A stretch of 64,000 nt of DNA from Kalmusia sp. IMI 367209 (lineage: Eukaryota > Ascomycota > Dothideomycetes > Pleosporales > Didymosphaeriaceae), in the NCBI GenBank assembly GCA_027946365.1, contig JAPEUQ010000001.1, forward strand, positions 744,001 through 808,000. Direction: 5' to 3'. The position numbers were made by a program, and so were the translations under genes. The notes under the pieces are model-generated. The model was not told where the DNA came from, did not search any database, and worked only from the letters and a program-made list of their open reading frames with translations. Shown here piece after piece: positions 22,044 through 33,161 of this stretch. Numbering within the stretch: position 1 is the stretch's first letter; each line of letters starts with the position of its first letter.

Positions 22044-24132
22044 CTATTCTCTCCCTTCTTGCACAGCCCGAAGAACAGGATATAGATCACGCGCATCGTC
22101 GCTCATTCTACTCTCATCTTCGTGTTTGACATCTTCCTCCTGGTCGATGAAATCGTGAGCTTCGAGCCGTTCCTTGAGGTAAGCTCGTAATCGCTCAATG
22201 GTGCGGATATTCTCCACCCAGGTCTGTTGAGAAGTCTCATGAGGCTGTTCGGTAGACGTCGACGAAACGGCGCTGGGAGAGCGCATAGACAAAGCAGGGT
22301 CGACCTTAGGGGAGTGGATCGCTAGCTGATTGACAGTGTGGTGCAGGTTCTCTTGCTCGGAGCTACGACGGGAAGCCTTGGCGTCATCTGCATCATCTGA
22401 TATGTCCATTTGGTCACTCTCGTGACGAGCCGGAGCTGCCTTCTGCAGAAGGTTGCCAGAGTAGCGCCGGCGACCATCAGCATCAAATGCGGGCGCCAGA
22501 CCAGACGAAGGAGCAGCGGCAGACATATCTGACATGGCACTAACCGAAGGTAGTGTTGGGTACATGCTGCCCATCGAGGTCCTGGTGGTCGGAGATACGG
22601 TGCTGTTGGAATGGTGTGAGCCGGGCGAATGTTGTGAGGCATAGGACATGACGCTGGATGCCGGGGTCAGTGCTGGAGTCTCACTGCTCGTAGAAGCGAC
22701 AGCGGTGGCGTGCGACGACTGAGGATGCGTTGTCGGGAGCCCTGGCGGCGAATGGCTGGAACGGTAAGTAGAGCCAGTATGTACATAATGTGCGCCGGCT
22801 TGTTGAACGCCAGCAGCGGCTGCGTGGTTGGGGTTCTCGTAGACGGTGCTTTGCAACTGTTCCAAGAACTGGTCGATGTTGAGAAGATCGCTCTTGGTCC
22901 GTAGATTGGGGAGTGGCAATGAGTAAGGGTGCATGGGAGGATGCGAAGCCTGGGCCATCATCGTACCGCCGTGACCGTAATCGGACATGCTTGGTTGTTG
23001 ATAGCTGCCGATGACGGGTAGCTGGACACCTTGCAGACCCATGAGGCGCTGGCCAACATCATAGTAAGTTGCAGGGTCGATTGCGCGGCGCTTGGCGTCA
23101 CCAAAGAACTCGTTTAGTGCATCGTAGGCAGCGCGCTTTCGAATCTCATAGGAATCATTCAGATTCTGCTGCGCAGGATTGAGAGCATAGTAAACCGGGC
23201 CATATGCTGAATTCTGAGGAGGGCCGCCATAAAATCCAGCAGGCGCACCCCCGGGATGTTGTTGGCCATAGGCTCCGTTGGGACCAAGGCCACCTTCGGG
23301 ATATTGGTATCCGCTGGCTGTAGCGGCAAGCGCCTGCAAGTCAGTGACCACTGTGGAGCGCGAGTTAGAATTGAAAGGAGATAGGAGAAATCAGTAGGGG
23401 ACGAAAAGGGGTGGGTAGCAAGGCACGGAGACCTGTTGGGGGCCGGTGGGGGGACTCCGCGGCAAATAACGAGGGAGACTTACGTTTGCTGCCTTGACCT
23501 GGGTAGCCTTGACCACCGTGAGGGCCGCCACGGTTCGGCTCAGGGGATCGTAGTAGTACCGAATCGTCGGCGTGGGTTTTGACGTGCTTCTTGAGATCCT
23601 GGGGGCGCTTGAAAGCTTTGCCGCAAAAATCACATTTGTGCGGCTTTAGAGGGACGTGGACGCGAATATGCGACGTGATATGGTCGCGTTTGACGGTGGT
23701 AGTACGGCAGTTACCCCACTGGCAGGTGAGGTTCAAGTTGTTAGTACTCTTGCGGCCAACGTGGCGCTCGCAGACATGGTCCTGCAGTGCGGTTAGCAGC
23801 CGATCACGTGGACTTGGAGTTGCGAGCGCGTTGCAGTTGTAGAGTAGTGAAGCTCAAACGACACGTCCGCATCGGGGGCATCGGGTGTAGAGGTCGCGAG
23901 ACACGATTTACACGTCGGCAACGCGGAAGAAGCATGGTCGTGGACTTACATAGAGTTGCTCAGCGGTCGGGCATCGCTCGCCGCAGCTCTGCCACTGGCA
24001 GACCAGCTGGTCTGTGGCGCCGGCGTTGGAAGCGGTCGAGATCTGTGCGGGTTGTTGTGTTGGCGTGCCCACAGGCTGCTGGGGAGCTGCCGTCTGGGGC
24101 ACAGTTGCTTGTGCAGGCTGCGGTTCTGCCAT
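22044..24132 (-). CDS. pacC: PacC/Rim101 pH-response C2H2 zinc-finger transcription factor
   Basis: Exons (minus) 24132-23950, 23781-23484 and 23350-22044; introns of 168 and 133 bp; 595 aa. Three C2H2 fingers lie at about residues 45-69 ([19 protein letters not shown]), 81-103 ([17 protein letters not shown]) and 111-131 ([17 protein letters not shown]), the arrangement that reads GCCARG. After them comes [12 protein letters not shown] and a long Pro/Ser/Gln-rich region. A segment at about 424 (YPTLPSV) followed by [11 protein letters not shown] matches the signalling-protease box region. YPxL motifs at about 424-427 and 584-587 flank it, as expected for PalA/Rim20 binding. In Aspergillus nidulans, alkaline pH triggers two-step proteolysis to an active N-terminal form; the same is inferred here. 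The C-terminus ([18 protein letters not shown]) is also conserved. It reads out ambient pH for secreted enzymes, permeases and metabolite genes. Confidence 0.95.
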
Positions 24133-27100
24133 AGTGCTGGGCTCTCGGCGTTGAGTTGAAGGCAGGTCTTGGCAAGCAAAGCCAAACAAGACCGAGTTGC
24201 GCGAGTGCTTATGTAATACAAACGGTGCAGGAAAAGAAGGCACGTTCAGTGCAAAAGAAAAGCGCGTCCCAAGGGCGTCACAATGCGGAGAAGGAGTTCA
24301 GGAATGCGAGGACGGGGCAGGGCCGAGTGAAGTATGAAATGAGCGGGGGAGGAAAACCTGGGCAACATCTGGGCGCCAACCGTCCCGGAAAGCACCAAGA
24401 AATAGCCCATCCAGCACTCAGCCCCCGTCACCCATGGCCGGCAGCACGGGGTACGCCAAGCCACGCTCCAAACTGCTTCTGGGGGCGCTAGCACTTTTGG
24501 CGCCGTGCCAAGACGTGCCAAGTGAAAAGCTCGACCGTCCATCCCGGCCTCGCCCAGTTGCACGGCTGCACTCAGGCAAGCCTCAGCTACCCCGCCGTCG
24601 CTTCGAGAGCAGCGGCTGCTCGTGAACGTATTCCCGCAGCCGTTTACGCCGTGTTACGATAGAAGGCAGAGGGCGCGCGTGCTTGTGGCACTGGAGAGCT
24701 TTGCTGGACGGCCGTGCATTCCGCACGCCGAGGAGCCCGGGCGATCAGCATGAGACCCAGCCGAAACTCCCGCCTCGGGCCAAGTCCGACAATCACCCAA
24801 GAAGTCGCCCGCCCACTTGGCTTCAGCGGAATGCTCGTCACTGACTGTTCGCCCAGAGCTTCCGCGCTGTACCTCGTGGCAACACGCTGCTGCTTTGTCG
24901 TCCGTCACGCCCCACATCTGTTTCGATGCCTCTGTGAGCGAACAAAGCAAAGACGAGCCATCGCTCGACCGCGCACCCCATGGACTAACGGTCGAGGAAC
25001 ATCACTCACTTTCGCCCTGGCCAAGGAGCAAGCATTCCGTGCTTCACTTCTGCGTCTATGTCGGTCGTTTGCCCCGACAGCTATGCGTGAAGGTTCTTAG
25101 CCATGGCCGCAATTTGACCGGCCTGCCCCCAAGGCATGCATATGCACAGCTCGGTAGATGTGACGCAAGTTTAGAAACAGTGAACCACTTCAGAACAAAA
25201 CACGAGTATGACAAGACATCCGGTGCTTTATAGGTATCACTGGGCTGGCGTTTGTTCACTTAGGACCACTGCAAACACCAAAGGCACTGGCATTCATCTT
25301 TTGAACCGCTGCCGATGCAAAATTTCTCTTTGTCCACGTCCAGCGAATTCGTCACAGAACTACTACCAGCTGACATGGACCCATCATGCTTCCTCACAAG
25401 AGTCATGAGGTCTGCGTATATGGCACCGCCCGAATCGCATACAGCAACAAGGTGGATACTTCTCGATCGTTGACATGTTTCAATACCGGGTGCGAAGGTT
25501 GTGGGAACTCATTCTGGTAATGTGATGGTTTCGCGTTGGTCGCAGCTGGACAGACTCATTCTTGCTTTCCATTAACGTTGAATGGTATCGATCTATACGG
25601 CCAAGCGAACATCTATTCGTAATAACCACCTGCACAGCCCATGTGAGCACGCCATTAATATCCTGTCTCTTTACTGAAAAGCATCTTGGCCTGTGTGGAT
25701 CAGAAGAGCGGGACGAGCCCCGTCTCTTGGCACCAAGAGGATAGATTGCTTGGCTCGAGGCTGTGCAGCAGTGTAAGCCTGCTGCCGGAAAACGTTCTGG
25801 CATCACACCATCAGTCGCTTGTGGATGGTGTTTCACCCCGGCGCCAACGACTAGCAATAGAGGAAGAGCAAGCTCTCTGGCTGACATACATGAGATGAAT
25901 GCTCTCTCAACATCAGTACACAGAGAGCTGAAAATCAAAAAACTTACAGCGGTTCTGTCGAACATAGCCACCTGTCCACTCCGTTGAATATGCGCGCGTA
26001 TCGAGAGATGGGTCAAATTTACATTATAAAAAACGGAATCCGGCAACGATTGATTTTCTCACCCGTCGAATGAGGAAACATCTTCCCCCAATCTCACCGC
26101 AGCCCGGACGCGCGTCGGATAGCCCCTGGTGAAGAGACTATTGATATCTCCTTCCGTTGAGCCGCGCCACTTGAGGCGCGAGTGTGGCGCACAGTGAAGT
26201 CATAATAAGCAATATCTCCTCAGCAAAACGCTCAGCAGCCGAAATCTCGCGCAAGCTTCGTTGCACGTGGGCATACGCCAACAGCTTGGCTTAGTGTAGA
26301 CGATGCGGAGTAGCACTCGGTGCCGCTTGATGCCGGAAGGCTTGGTAAGACAAGATGTGGACGATGTTGGGTGAGTGTGTTGCCGAGACGGGTCGACGCG
26401 GAGGGATTTTTGGTATTGCCGAGCTTCTTGGACTTGATGAGGGACAAGAGCGGAAATTGGATGCCAAGGGAGCGCAATCTCGAGAGAATTTGACCAAGAC
26501 TACTATAGAGGGATGTGGAACGTCTTGTGAAAGACGACCTTTGTTTGTATGCCACTTGCAGGCAATGTCAATATTGCACGTCTCCTGGGACGTTGTCAAG
26601 TCAGACCAGTCTCTATCGCATGGCCCGCGTGACGAGAATGATGGAATCGAACGATTCTGTCAGCTACCAACCTCGAATCACATGATCTTTTCTAGTCCCA
26701 CATCACAAGCTGCATTGCGCTCGCTGTCGTGTTGTATCGATTCGGGCGCAACTGTTTTATATCATGGACACCATGTGCCTCCGGGAGAGGTTGAGCACAG
26801 CAGGCTAGAGCCAGTAACAGCGCTTAGAGCTATTGACACCGTTCTCTATGTAACCCCTTCGTAGGCGTTTGGGTACAGGCGAAGCCGGCGATAGTAGTGC
26901 CTTTCATCGCGTGATGGCGTGATGAACAATAGGTCAAGTGAAAATGCAAAACTTTTGTAGACACGTTCGTCTCTCTGCCTGACGCCGATTATGCAAAGCC
27001 AAAGCAGACTGCATAGGAACTACGGGCTACCACGGTGCCAGATTGTTCGACCTATCGCTGTGGAAGCTGCCGGTGGTGGGTAACCGAAAGAGTATAGACT

Positions 27101-27427
27101 TATGCAGCTGGCCGCATGGAGGGTTGCTGTACGTGCCTGGAGACCGAGTTGATGCGGTGATACGAGATGGATGGTAACTGCCGGAATATGCGCTGGCACA
27201 AGCATTCACTCAATGGCAAGTGCAGCTGACCCAGCACGAACGCAGGGCTGAACACGTGACAACGTGGCCCAAGCGCATTGTTTACGTTCAACAACGTTCG
27301 TCTTGGCATATGACGAACGATTCCGCTTCGGCTGGCATCTCCCCACGGTCCCACAGACCACATATATCCATCCCAGTCCTTGCGCGACGATTGCGAATCC
27401 TGTCATTCGTTCTCAATCATCAATTCA
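24133..27427. other. 3.3 kb divergent intergenic region between pacC and KEN-box protein gene
   Basis: ORFs are scattered, the largest being 25480-26046 (-) and 26355-26864 (+), but none has a domain or convincing exon structure. The region contains about twelve GCCAAG hexamers on either strand (see the regulatory entry). An ORF of 169 codons from an ATG at 26355 cannot be fully excluded as an orphan gene. Confidence 0.5.
24168..25025. promoter_or_regulatory. Cluster of GCCAAG sites (candidate PacC-binding sites)
   Basis: GCCAAG or its complement occurs at 24168-24173, 24455-24460, 24507-24512, 24517-24522, 24779-24784, 24816-24821 and 25020-25025. Further copies lie at about 25685, 25726, 25749, 26285 and 26463. 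A given hexamer on both strands is expected about once per 2 kb, so seven in under 0.9 kb is clear enrichment. The two at 24507 and 24517 are spaced 10 bp apart, one helical turn. GCCARG is the known PacC target and pacC is autoregulated in Aspergillus; direct autoregulation here is inference. Confidence 0.55.
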
Positions 27428-29733
27428 ATGGCGAGGCGTTCAGCTAGGCTCCAGAAGGTACCGCGTCTCTTTTTCGATCCTTGTTTACATGTGCTCACCG
27501 CCTCCAGCGTTCGCCCACGCCTACGGACAGCTCTCGCTCTAGCTGGGAGACTGCTCCGTCTCCCTCTCAATCGCCAGTCTCAAATCAACAACTCCCGTCC
27601 GTCGCCGAAGCCGATGAACCTACGATGAAGACGCCGCAGAAACCGACGAGCGCTGCGAAAGCGAAGGCATCCCAGCTCCCGCAGCCGACTGCGACACCTG
27701 CCCGCACGCCAAACAACCGCACGCCAATCAAGCCGACCGGAGTAGAAATGCATCCAGCGCATCATCACGCAAGCACTGCAAAGGTACTGGACGAGGCACG
27801 TTGGCTCGGATTCCAAGCTCTGGGTGCGCACACGGCTCCTCCAAAGCCAACGGGCTTGAGTGCTGGACAAGGCACACCTACGAAGACCTCGACACCGATG
27901 ACTCCCATGAAGGTGGATACTAGTACTGCATCACCAGACTTTCGCTTCCGGTTTCGATTCAAGTCTCCCCTGGCTGCTCTTAGTCCAGCTTCGAGTAAGA
28001 TCTTGAAGGGCCCTATTCAGAATACGGCGACTGGAGCCCAAGGCCTCTTCAAGGCAGATGAGTTCACTGCGCCAGTCGATATGACTCCCAAGCGCAAAAC
28101 GGCCGTGCCTAAGGGCAAGATGTCTCGTTTTAGCGATGTTCACATGGTACGTCTCCAGCTCTCGTAATGTCACAGGACGAAGTTTTGTGGAGAGGCCCAC
28201 CGGTGTGTTGTTCACACTGTGGCTTCTTAAACTACAAAACATCTCTATACTACTGTCTGAGTGCTGCAATCAATGTTAGAAGATAGCTGACTATATTCTT
28301 CACAGAAAGAATTTAAGAAGATGGACTCGATCGCTAACCATCCTTCCTTGTTTCGCGCTACCAACTCCCTACAAAAGCCATCGTCTAAGATGGATCTCAC
28401 AAAGACCGACCCCAGCGCGAAGAACCCAAACAAATTGAAGCGAACACAATCCAAGATGGATATGACAGAGTCTGCTCCAAAAGCTCCTGCCTCATCCCTG
28501 AAACGCACCCAGTCTAAGATGGACGTAACGGGTTCGGTGGCCAAGATCGCCCCGACGCCGCTGAAGCGAACACAATTGAACATGGGTCAGACGGGCAGCA
28601 GCCTTCCGCGATCGACAGTTCGGATGGTGCCTCCGTCGCGCGATGGGCGTTCCTCCAACCATGAGGTCAACCCTTTCGCCAAACGTGTCAAGCGCACCGA
28701 GACAGACGATGCTGCAACGACGCGTCCCGATTCTCGCGACGGCAAAGCTGAAATAGTCAACAAATCCACCCCTGCCACCGCTACACCGGCTCGCAGGATG
28801 CAGACCGCCTTGCCGCGACTGGCATCCAGGCTCATGACCCCGACGAAGGCTTCTATCGCCCGTTCGCAGAGTGCCAAGGCTTTGAAGACCCAATCGATGA
28901 TTCCAGATCCGTTCTTGCTGCGCACGCCCTCAACGAAGAATCTTTTTTCGCCCACCAACATTAGCAACGTGGTTAAGGACAGCGTTCGGGACGGAATCCG
29001 CAAAACGAGCAACTCGTTACATCGCGTTCGATCTATCCTTCGCACACCGAGCCGCAAGTTCTCTGAAGACCCTGAGAAGGTCGCTGCGGGCACCCACATG
29101 TCTCCCCCATCCGGATGGAACCTCAGCAAAACTCTGTCCGAAGTTCCCAAGACCGCGCCGGTGAAGAAACACGTCAACTTTACCAATAGTACATTAGAGC
29201 GAGCTACTTGGGACGAACTCGGCAAGTCGCCTTCGCCGATGAAGTTCCGTGCTGGTTCTGAGGTCCCCTCAGGAGCTGTCATATATCCCACACTCGGCAG
29301 CACAGTCGAGTACCCGACCATCCCGAAAGACGACGAGTCTGATCAGTCTGCCGCTTCGCCATCCCGCCGTCTCACTTTTGGTGGTCAGACCGAGAACACT
29401 CCGACCGCATTTTCCTTCAAATCCGACAAGCCCATCGACTTTGGTCCTCCTTCAGCGGGAACGATCCGCGTGGTTCGGAAGAGCGATGCGTCCTCACTTG
29501 TGGAAGGAAAGAAGCGAAAGCTCAATACGGTTTCAGAGAGCTCCGATAAGGAGAATAGTGAGCCGCTGCAAGACGAAGGACGCTCCGCAAAGAAGGTCAA
29601 GATGGTTTCAACAGAAGCCCCCAAAACGCCGTCAAAGTCTGCATCGAAGCTGCCCCACCGTACTCCACACGGAAGCTCGATCAGTAAGTCCAGGCTTGCT
29701 TTTTTGGCCACCCCGAAGCGGGGAAAAGCTTAA
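27428..29733 (+). CDS. Basic, repeat-containing protein with KEN box, possible cell-cycle protein
   Basis: Exons 27428-27457, 27508-28146 and 28306-29733; introns of 50 and 159 bp; 698 aa. The protein is very rich in Ser, Thr, Pro and Lys with many S/T-P sites (TPTK, RTPS, KTPSK), so CDK-type phosphorylation is likely. Exon 3 starts with FKKMDSIANHPSLFRA, then three tandem imperfect repeats of about 22-24 residues around KLKRTQSKMDMT. Later comes a basic segment RSILRTPSRKF, the segment KKHVNFTNSTLERATWDELG, and DKENSEP, a match to the APC/C KEN degron. No enzyme domain is visible. I recognise it as a conserved-looking ascomycete protein but cannot name it. A nuclear or microtubule-associated role is inference from composition only. 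Confidence 0.82.
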
Positions 29734-30206
29734 GCCATTCGACGTCATCTCGAGCAATGCTTTGATGGCAAAATCTCGAGTTGGAGGTTCTAATATGGTT
29801 GCGTCCTGTATTTTGTTTTCTTGGGCACCTTAGACCACAATGTGTCTCTAGGCTTCTCACATAATTCTGTCGCTTTTGCATTCTCCAGCTTTGCCATACA
29901 CGCTGCATATTCCGTTGACACAGATCGGAACTGGCGTTTGGGATACACGATAACGACTCTCTTTCCTCATCTCCTTAAGTCCCTATCCAGTCTGTTCTCA
30001 ATACTTTTCTTCCACTCTAAGGCGTCCGGTAATGGTTGGTCAAATTGGCGAAATGTGTATGACAGATACTCTTCCAACCATGGGACATGATATGACCAAC
30101 GGTGTTGTAGGGATCCTATACGAGTGTCATGATATCGATGCCTACCATGTCTCTGTAGCGAATATATTGTGTCCAAGTTCTATCGTGCTCTAACCCAGTA
30201 TCTCGT
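29734..30206. other. Convergent 3' flanks
   Basis: A 473 bp spacer between convergent stop codons. T-rich stretches occur near 29800-29820 and 29990. No gene seen. Confidence 0.45.
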
Positions 30207-30773
30207 TCAGCGTCGACCGAAGAGCTTTCCTAATCTCGATTTGTTTACGTCTCTAACGTCTTTCCCGCCATTGCTTTCATCTTTCACCTCCTCTTCATCT
30301 TCATCTAGCTTATAAGCTTGACTGGAAATTCCCTTCCTCCTCCGCTCGTTCATCTCCGTGTTACTCACTCTCGGCCACCACACACTACCATACAGCTCCT
30401 TCGCTTCTTGTTCTGTCCTATACCGCAAGATGTCGTAGTCGCTGTCCCGCGTCATGGCAGCGTCCCGTTCGCGTGTCGTGATGGCTTCTTCAACGCATTT
30501 TACGTTCACGCCGAGGGAGGTAAAGCCAGTGCGCCATGTTATATTGGCATACTCGAAGTTGGCCATGTAGATTGTTATTTGTGAGGGGGGGACAGATTGA
30601 GAGAGGAGGTATTGCAAGGCGAGGGCATCGGTGCCGCGCACGGGGCCGATTATGAAAGAGTGGTTGAGGGATATGGCGGTGTTGATGGAGGGGGCGTAGT
30701 AGGTAGAGAAGTAGGAGGAAGAGGGGTCAAGGGGGCCGGATATGAATGCTGTGAGGGTTTTGAGATTGGCCAT
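30207..30773 (-). CDS. Small Rossmann-like protein, unknown function
   Basis: Single exon from the ATG at 30773; 188 aa. The N-terminal 90 residues look like an alternating beta/alpha nucleotide-binding fold: TLTAFISGPLD, then a Tyr-rich helix, then HSFIIGPVRGTDALALQYL and ITIYMANFEY. The GP...RGTD pattern recalls SLOG/nucleoside deoxyribosyltransferase-like proteins, a tentative comparison. The C-terminal 60 residues are charged and Arg/Lys-rich (NERRRKG, DEDEEEVKDE, KLFGRR), probably disordered. An in-frame extension upstream to about 30896 has no ATG. Function unknown. Confidence 0.7.
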   Translation of the reverse strand: MANLKTLTAFISGPLDPSSSYFSTYYAPSINTAISLNHSFIIGPVRGTDALALQYLLSQSVPPSQITIYMANFEYANITWRTGFTSLGVNVKCVEEAITTRERDAAMTRDSDYDILRYRTEQEAKELYGSVWWPRVSNTEMNERRRKGISSQAYKLDEDEEEVKDESNGGKDVRDVNKSRLGKLFGRR

Positions 30774-32276
30774 CGTTGGACGACTATCAGGATACAAATT
30801 TGTGAATGTTTTCTTCCGCTGTACTCTGTATCTTAGGATGATCCGGTTCGTAGTGAGTCTCCTGGCTTTTGCTGTGAGCGAGTTCAAGGGCGGCAATGAT
30901 TGGATGGTGCAAGGCTTGCAGGCGAGAGTAGTGCAGAAGGAGGGATCGTAGGTGATGGTGGGTGTGATTAGGCAGCCACAATGTGGCTTAGTGGGGCACA
31001 GATGAGCTAGAACGGGTCGACATCGCCTTCCCTTCGAACACGATGAACCTCTCTACACCAAATATAATCCTCTTGCTATCTTCTATACTCTTTTTCTCAC
31101 CTTTATTCTGTCTAATCTAGACATCTAAAAGGTTGGTTCTTGGTTCCATGATCTTTTAGTCTTCTAGATCACTCTAGAAAGAACAGTAGCAGAAATCGAA
31201 CATTCTGGTTCCTGATAGCCCTTTGCGGTATGCAAGTACCTCCAGAGTCTTTGAATTCAGACATAATGGCCACAAGCTTCTGAAAATAGGACAGCTGTAA
31301 TTTTTGCAAAACGGTGTATGTTGATACGCAGCGGAGAGCGGCGCACTCGCAATTCAAAATGCCGGCAAAACTGGAATCACACATCAAGTCTAGAAACTTT
31401 GGAACCTAAGTGTGAAAGAATATTAGGATTGGGATTTAATGCAAGGTACGCTCCGCGGCAATATAATCCGTTGATGTTATGCCAGTCAATGATTGCCTCG
31501 TGATCCTCTGTGCTCAGAAAATTGTCTCCAGAAGACCCTCAACATATCTATCACTCCTTTATCACCTGCAATATCAAGATGAGCGGATATGGCTAGATGC
31601 GTATGCTGGCTATATTTTTCTGAGTCGCCGCAGGATGCAATTCCCGCAAGGGTAATCGTTCATGGAGTACTGTTCATCATCTGATGGTGCAGGAGAGAGA
31701 GAGAGAGAGCAATTGGCCCTAGTCTGAATCCAGTCTCCCAAGGAAAAGCTCGTGAGCAAAAACCCAAGAAAATGGTATTCGGAAATGTTCACAGCTACAG
31801 AACGCTGGAGTAGGCAATCGCAATACACTTCGGTGATTTACGTGCGCAAGCAGGCGTCTTCCGTGCCTTATATACGATAGCTCCACATTCCGTCCGTACG
31901 CACGAACCCTCCGAACGATGTGCAGCGCCGGCCTAATTTTGCCCCGCTTTTCTAGAAGGTTAGCCCGATCCTACTACAACAACCCTCCGCACCTGCCAGA
32001 CAATTGAACCGCAGTCTCCAATATTACACAGAAACATAGGAATATGGCTAACGTAGCGTTACAAACGATGATGCAGGACGCTTTGTGCTTTGCCTTCAAA
32101 TACCACGAGCAGCCCTGCTGGTGGCTGCCAGCGCCTTGACAACACTTTGCGATAAACATACCGCACCTTCACCACAAACCAACGCAAAGAATATACGAGA
32201 CAACTTCTGCTATTTAGCTATACCATTCCGGACTTATATCACGTCAGCTGTTCTCAGATCACACTCTCCAATCGCC
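30774..32276. other. Intergenic DNA between the Rossmann-like and SDR genes
   Basis: About 1.5 kb upstream of two divergent genes. It includes a short GA microsatellite (listed) and AT-richer stretches. No ORF has support. An in-frame upstream codon at 32085 for the SDR gene is an ATG-free or weaker alternative start region and is not used. Confidence 0.45.
31691..31709. repeat. (GA)n microsatellite
   Basis: About nine GA units within aggagagaga..., about 570 bp upstream of the SDR start. Confidence 0.8.
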
Positions 32277-33161
32277 ATGCCTCTCCCGCTGATCCACTAT
32301 CTGTACCCCTCCGGTCTCCCCAAGTACCTGCGTCAACACCCGAACGGAGACGCGAGCTGGGCGCTCGTAACCGGTGCCAGCGACGGTATTGGTCGCGCAC
32401 TGTGCACCGAGCTCGCAGCGTGGGGCTTCAACGTCGTGCTGCATGGCCGCAACGAAGCCAAGCTACAGAAGTGCCGCGAGGAACTCGAAGCCGCCTTTCC
32501 CAAGCGCCACTTTCGCATGGTAGCCGTCGACGCTTCCAACTTCATCCAGGCCGACATCGATCGTGTCGTCGCGAGCGTCTCCGACGTGCCGCTCACAGTG
32601 CTCATCAACAATGTCGGTGGCACAGCTCCGCTGTCCTCCAACTTCAAACACTTCGAGGACACGACACCGACCGAAATCGACGCCGTTTTCTCGCTCAACG
32701 TCAAGTTCCCACTGAAGCTGACGAACGCTCTCCTTCCCGGATTGCAGGCACAGCAGAAGCCCACGCTAGTTGTCACGTGCGGTAGTCAGTCCCAGATTGG
32801 GCAACCCTACGTCTCCGCCTACTCAGCTACCAAGGGTGCACTGCACACCTGGAATCGTGCTCTAGCCGCTGAGCAGCACGAGGCAAAGTCGCAGGTTGAG
32901 ATCCTCGAGGTCATCATCGGCGCGACGTATACCCAGCAGCTGCAGAAGGATCCCAACATGAAGCCTGGAGTGATGATGCCTACCGCCGAGGTCATGGCTA
33001 AAGCTGTGCTTGCCAGACTTGGTCATGGTCATCGATTTGTCTACGCATATTTCTGGCACAACGTGCAAACGTGGCTCCTCTATACGCTCATGCCCGTCGC
33101 GACTGCCGACAGCATTGTGGCTGGTATCCTGAAGCCGAGTGTCGAAGCAAAGTCCAAATGA
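32277..33161 (+). CDS. Short-chain dehydrogenase/reductase, 3-ketoacyl-CoA reductase-like
   Basis: Single exon, 294 aa from the ATG at 32277. Classical SDR motifs: cofactor site VTGASDGIGRAL (about 31-42), LHGRNEAKL (the Arg suggests NADP(H)), NNVGG (about 111-115), N141, catalytic Ser in VTCGSQSQIG (about 167-174) and YSATK with Tyr182 and Lys186. SDGIG and the long C-terminal part ending in hydrophobic WHNVQTWLLYTLMPV recall the very-long-chain 3-oxoacyl-CoA reductase / 17-beta-HSD12 group, which sits in the ER membrane. The N-terminal membrane segment of true Ifa38/KAR proteins is missing (it begins MPLPLIHYLYPSG), so it is more likely a relative with unknown substrate. A longer frame-consistent start 64 codons upstream would add a poorly conserved leader. 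No pathway neighbours. Confidence 0.86.
   Translation: MPLPLIHYLYPSGLPKYLRQHPNGDASWALVTGASDGIGRALCTELAAWGFNVVLHGRNEAKLQKCREELEAAFPKRHFRMVAVDASNFIQADIDRVVASVSDVPLTVLINNVGGTAPLSSNFKHFEDTTPTEIDAVFSLNVKFPLKLTNALLPGLQAQQKPTLVVTCGSQSQIGQPYVSAYSATKGALHTWNRALAAEQHEAKSQVEILEVIIGATYTQQLQKDPNMKPGVMMPTAEVMAKAVLARLGHGHRFVYAYFWHNVQTWLLYTLMPVATADSIVAGILKPSVEAKSK

Noticed and set aside
25480..26046. 188-codon minus-strand ORF
   Set aside because: No domain, no orthology sense, and it lies within the pacC upstream region with GCCAAG sites.
26355..26864. 169-codon plus-strand ORF from an ATG
   Set aside because: No recognisable family and no exon structure; kept only as a remark in the intergenic entry.
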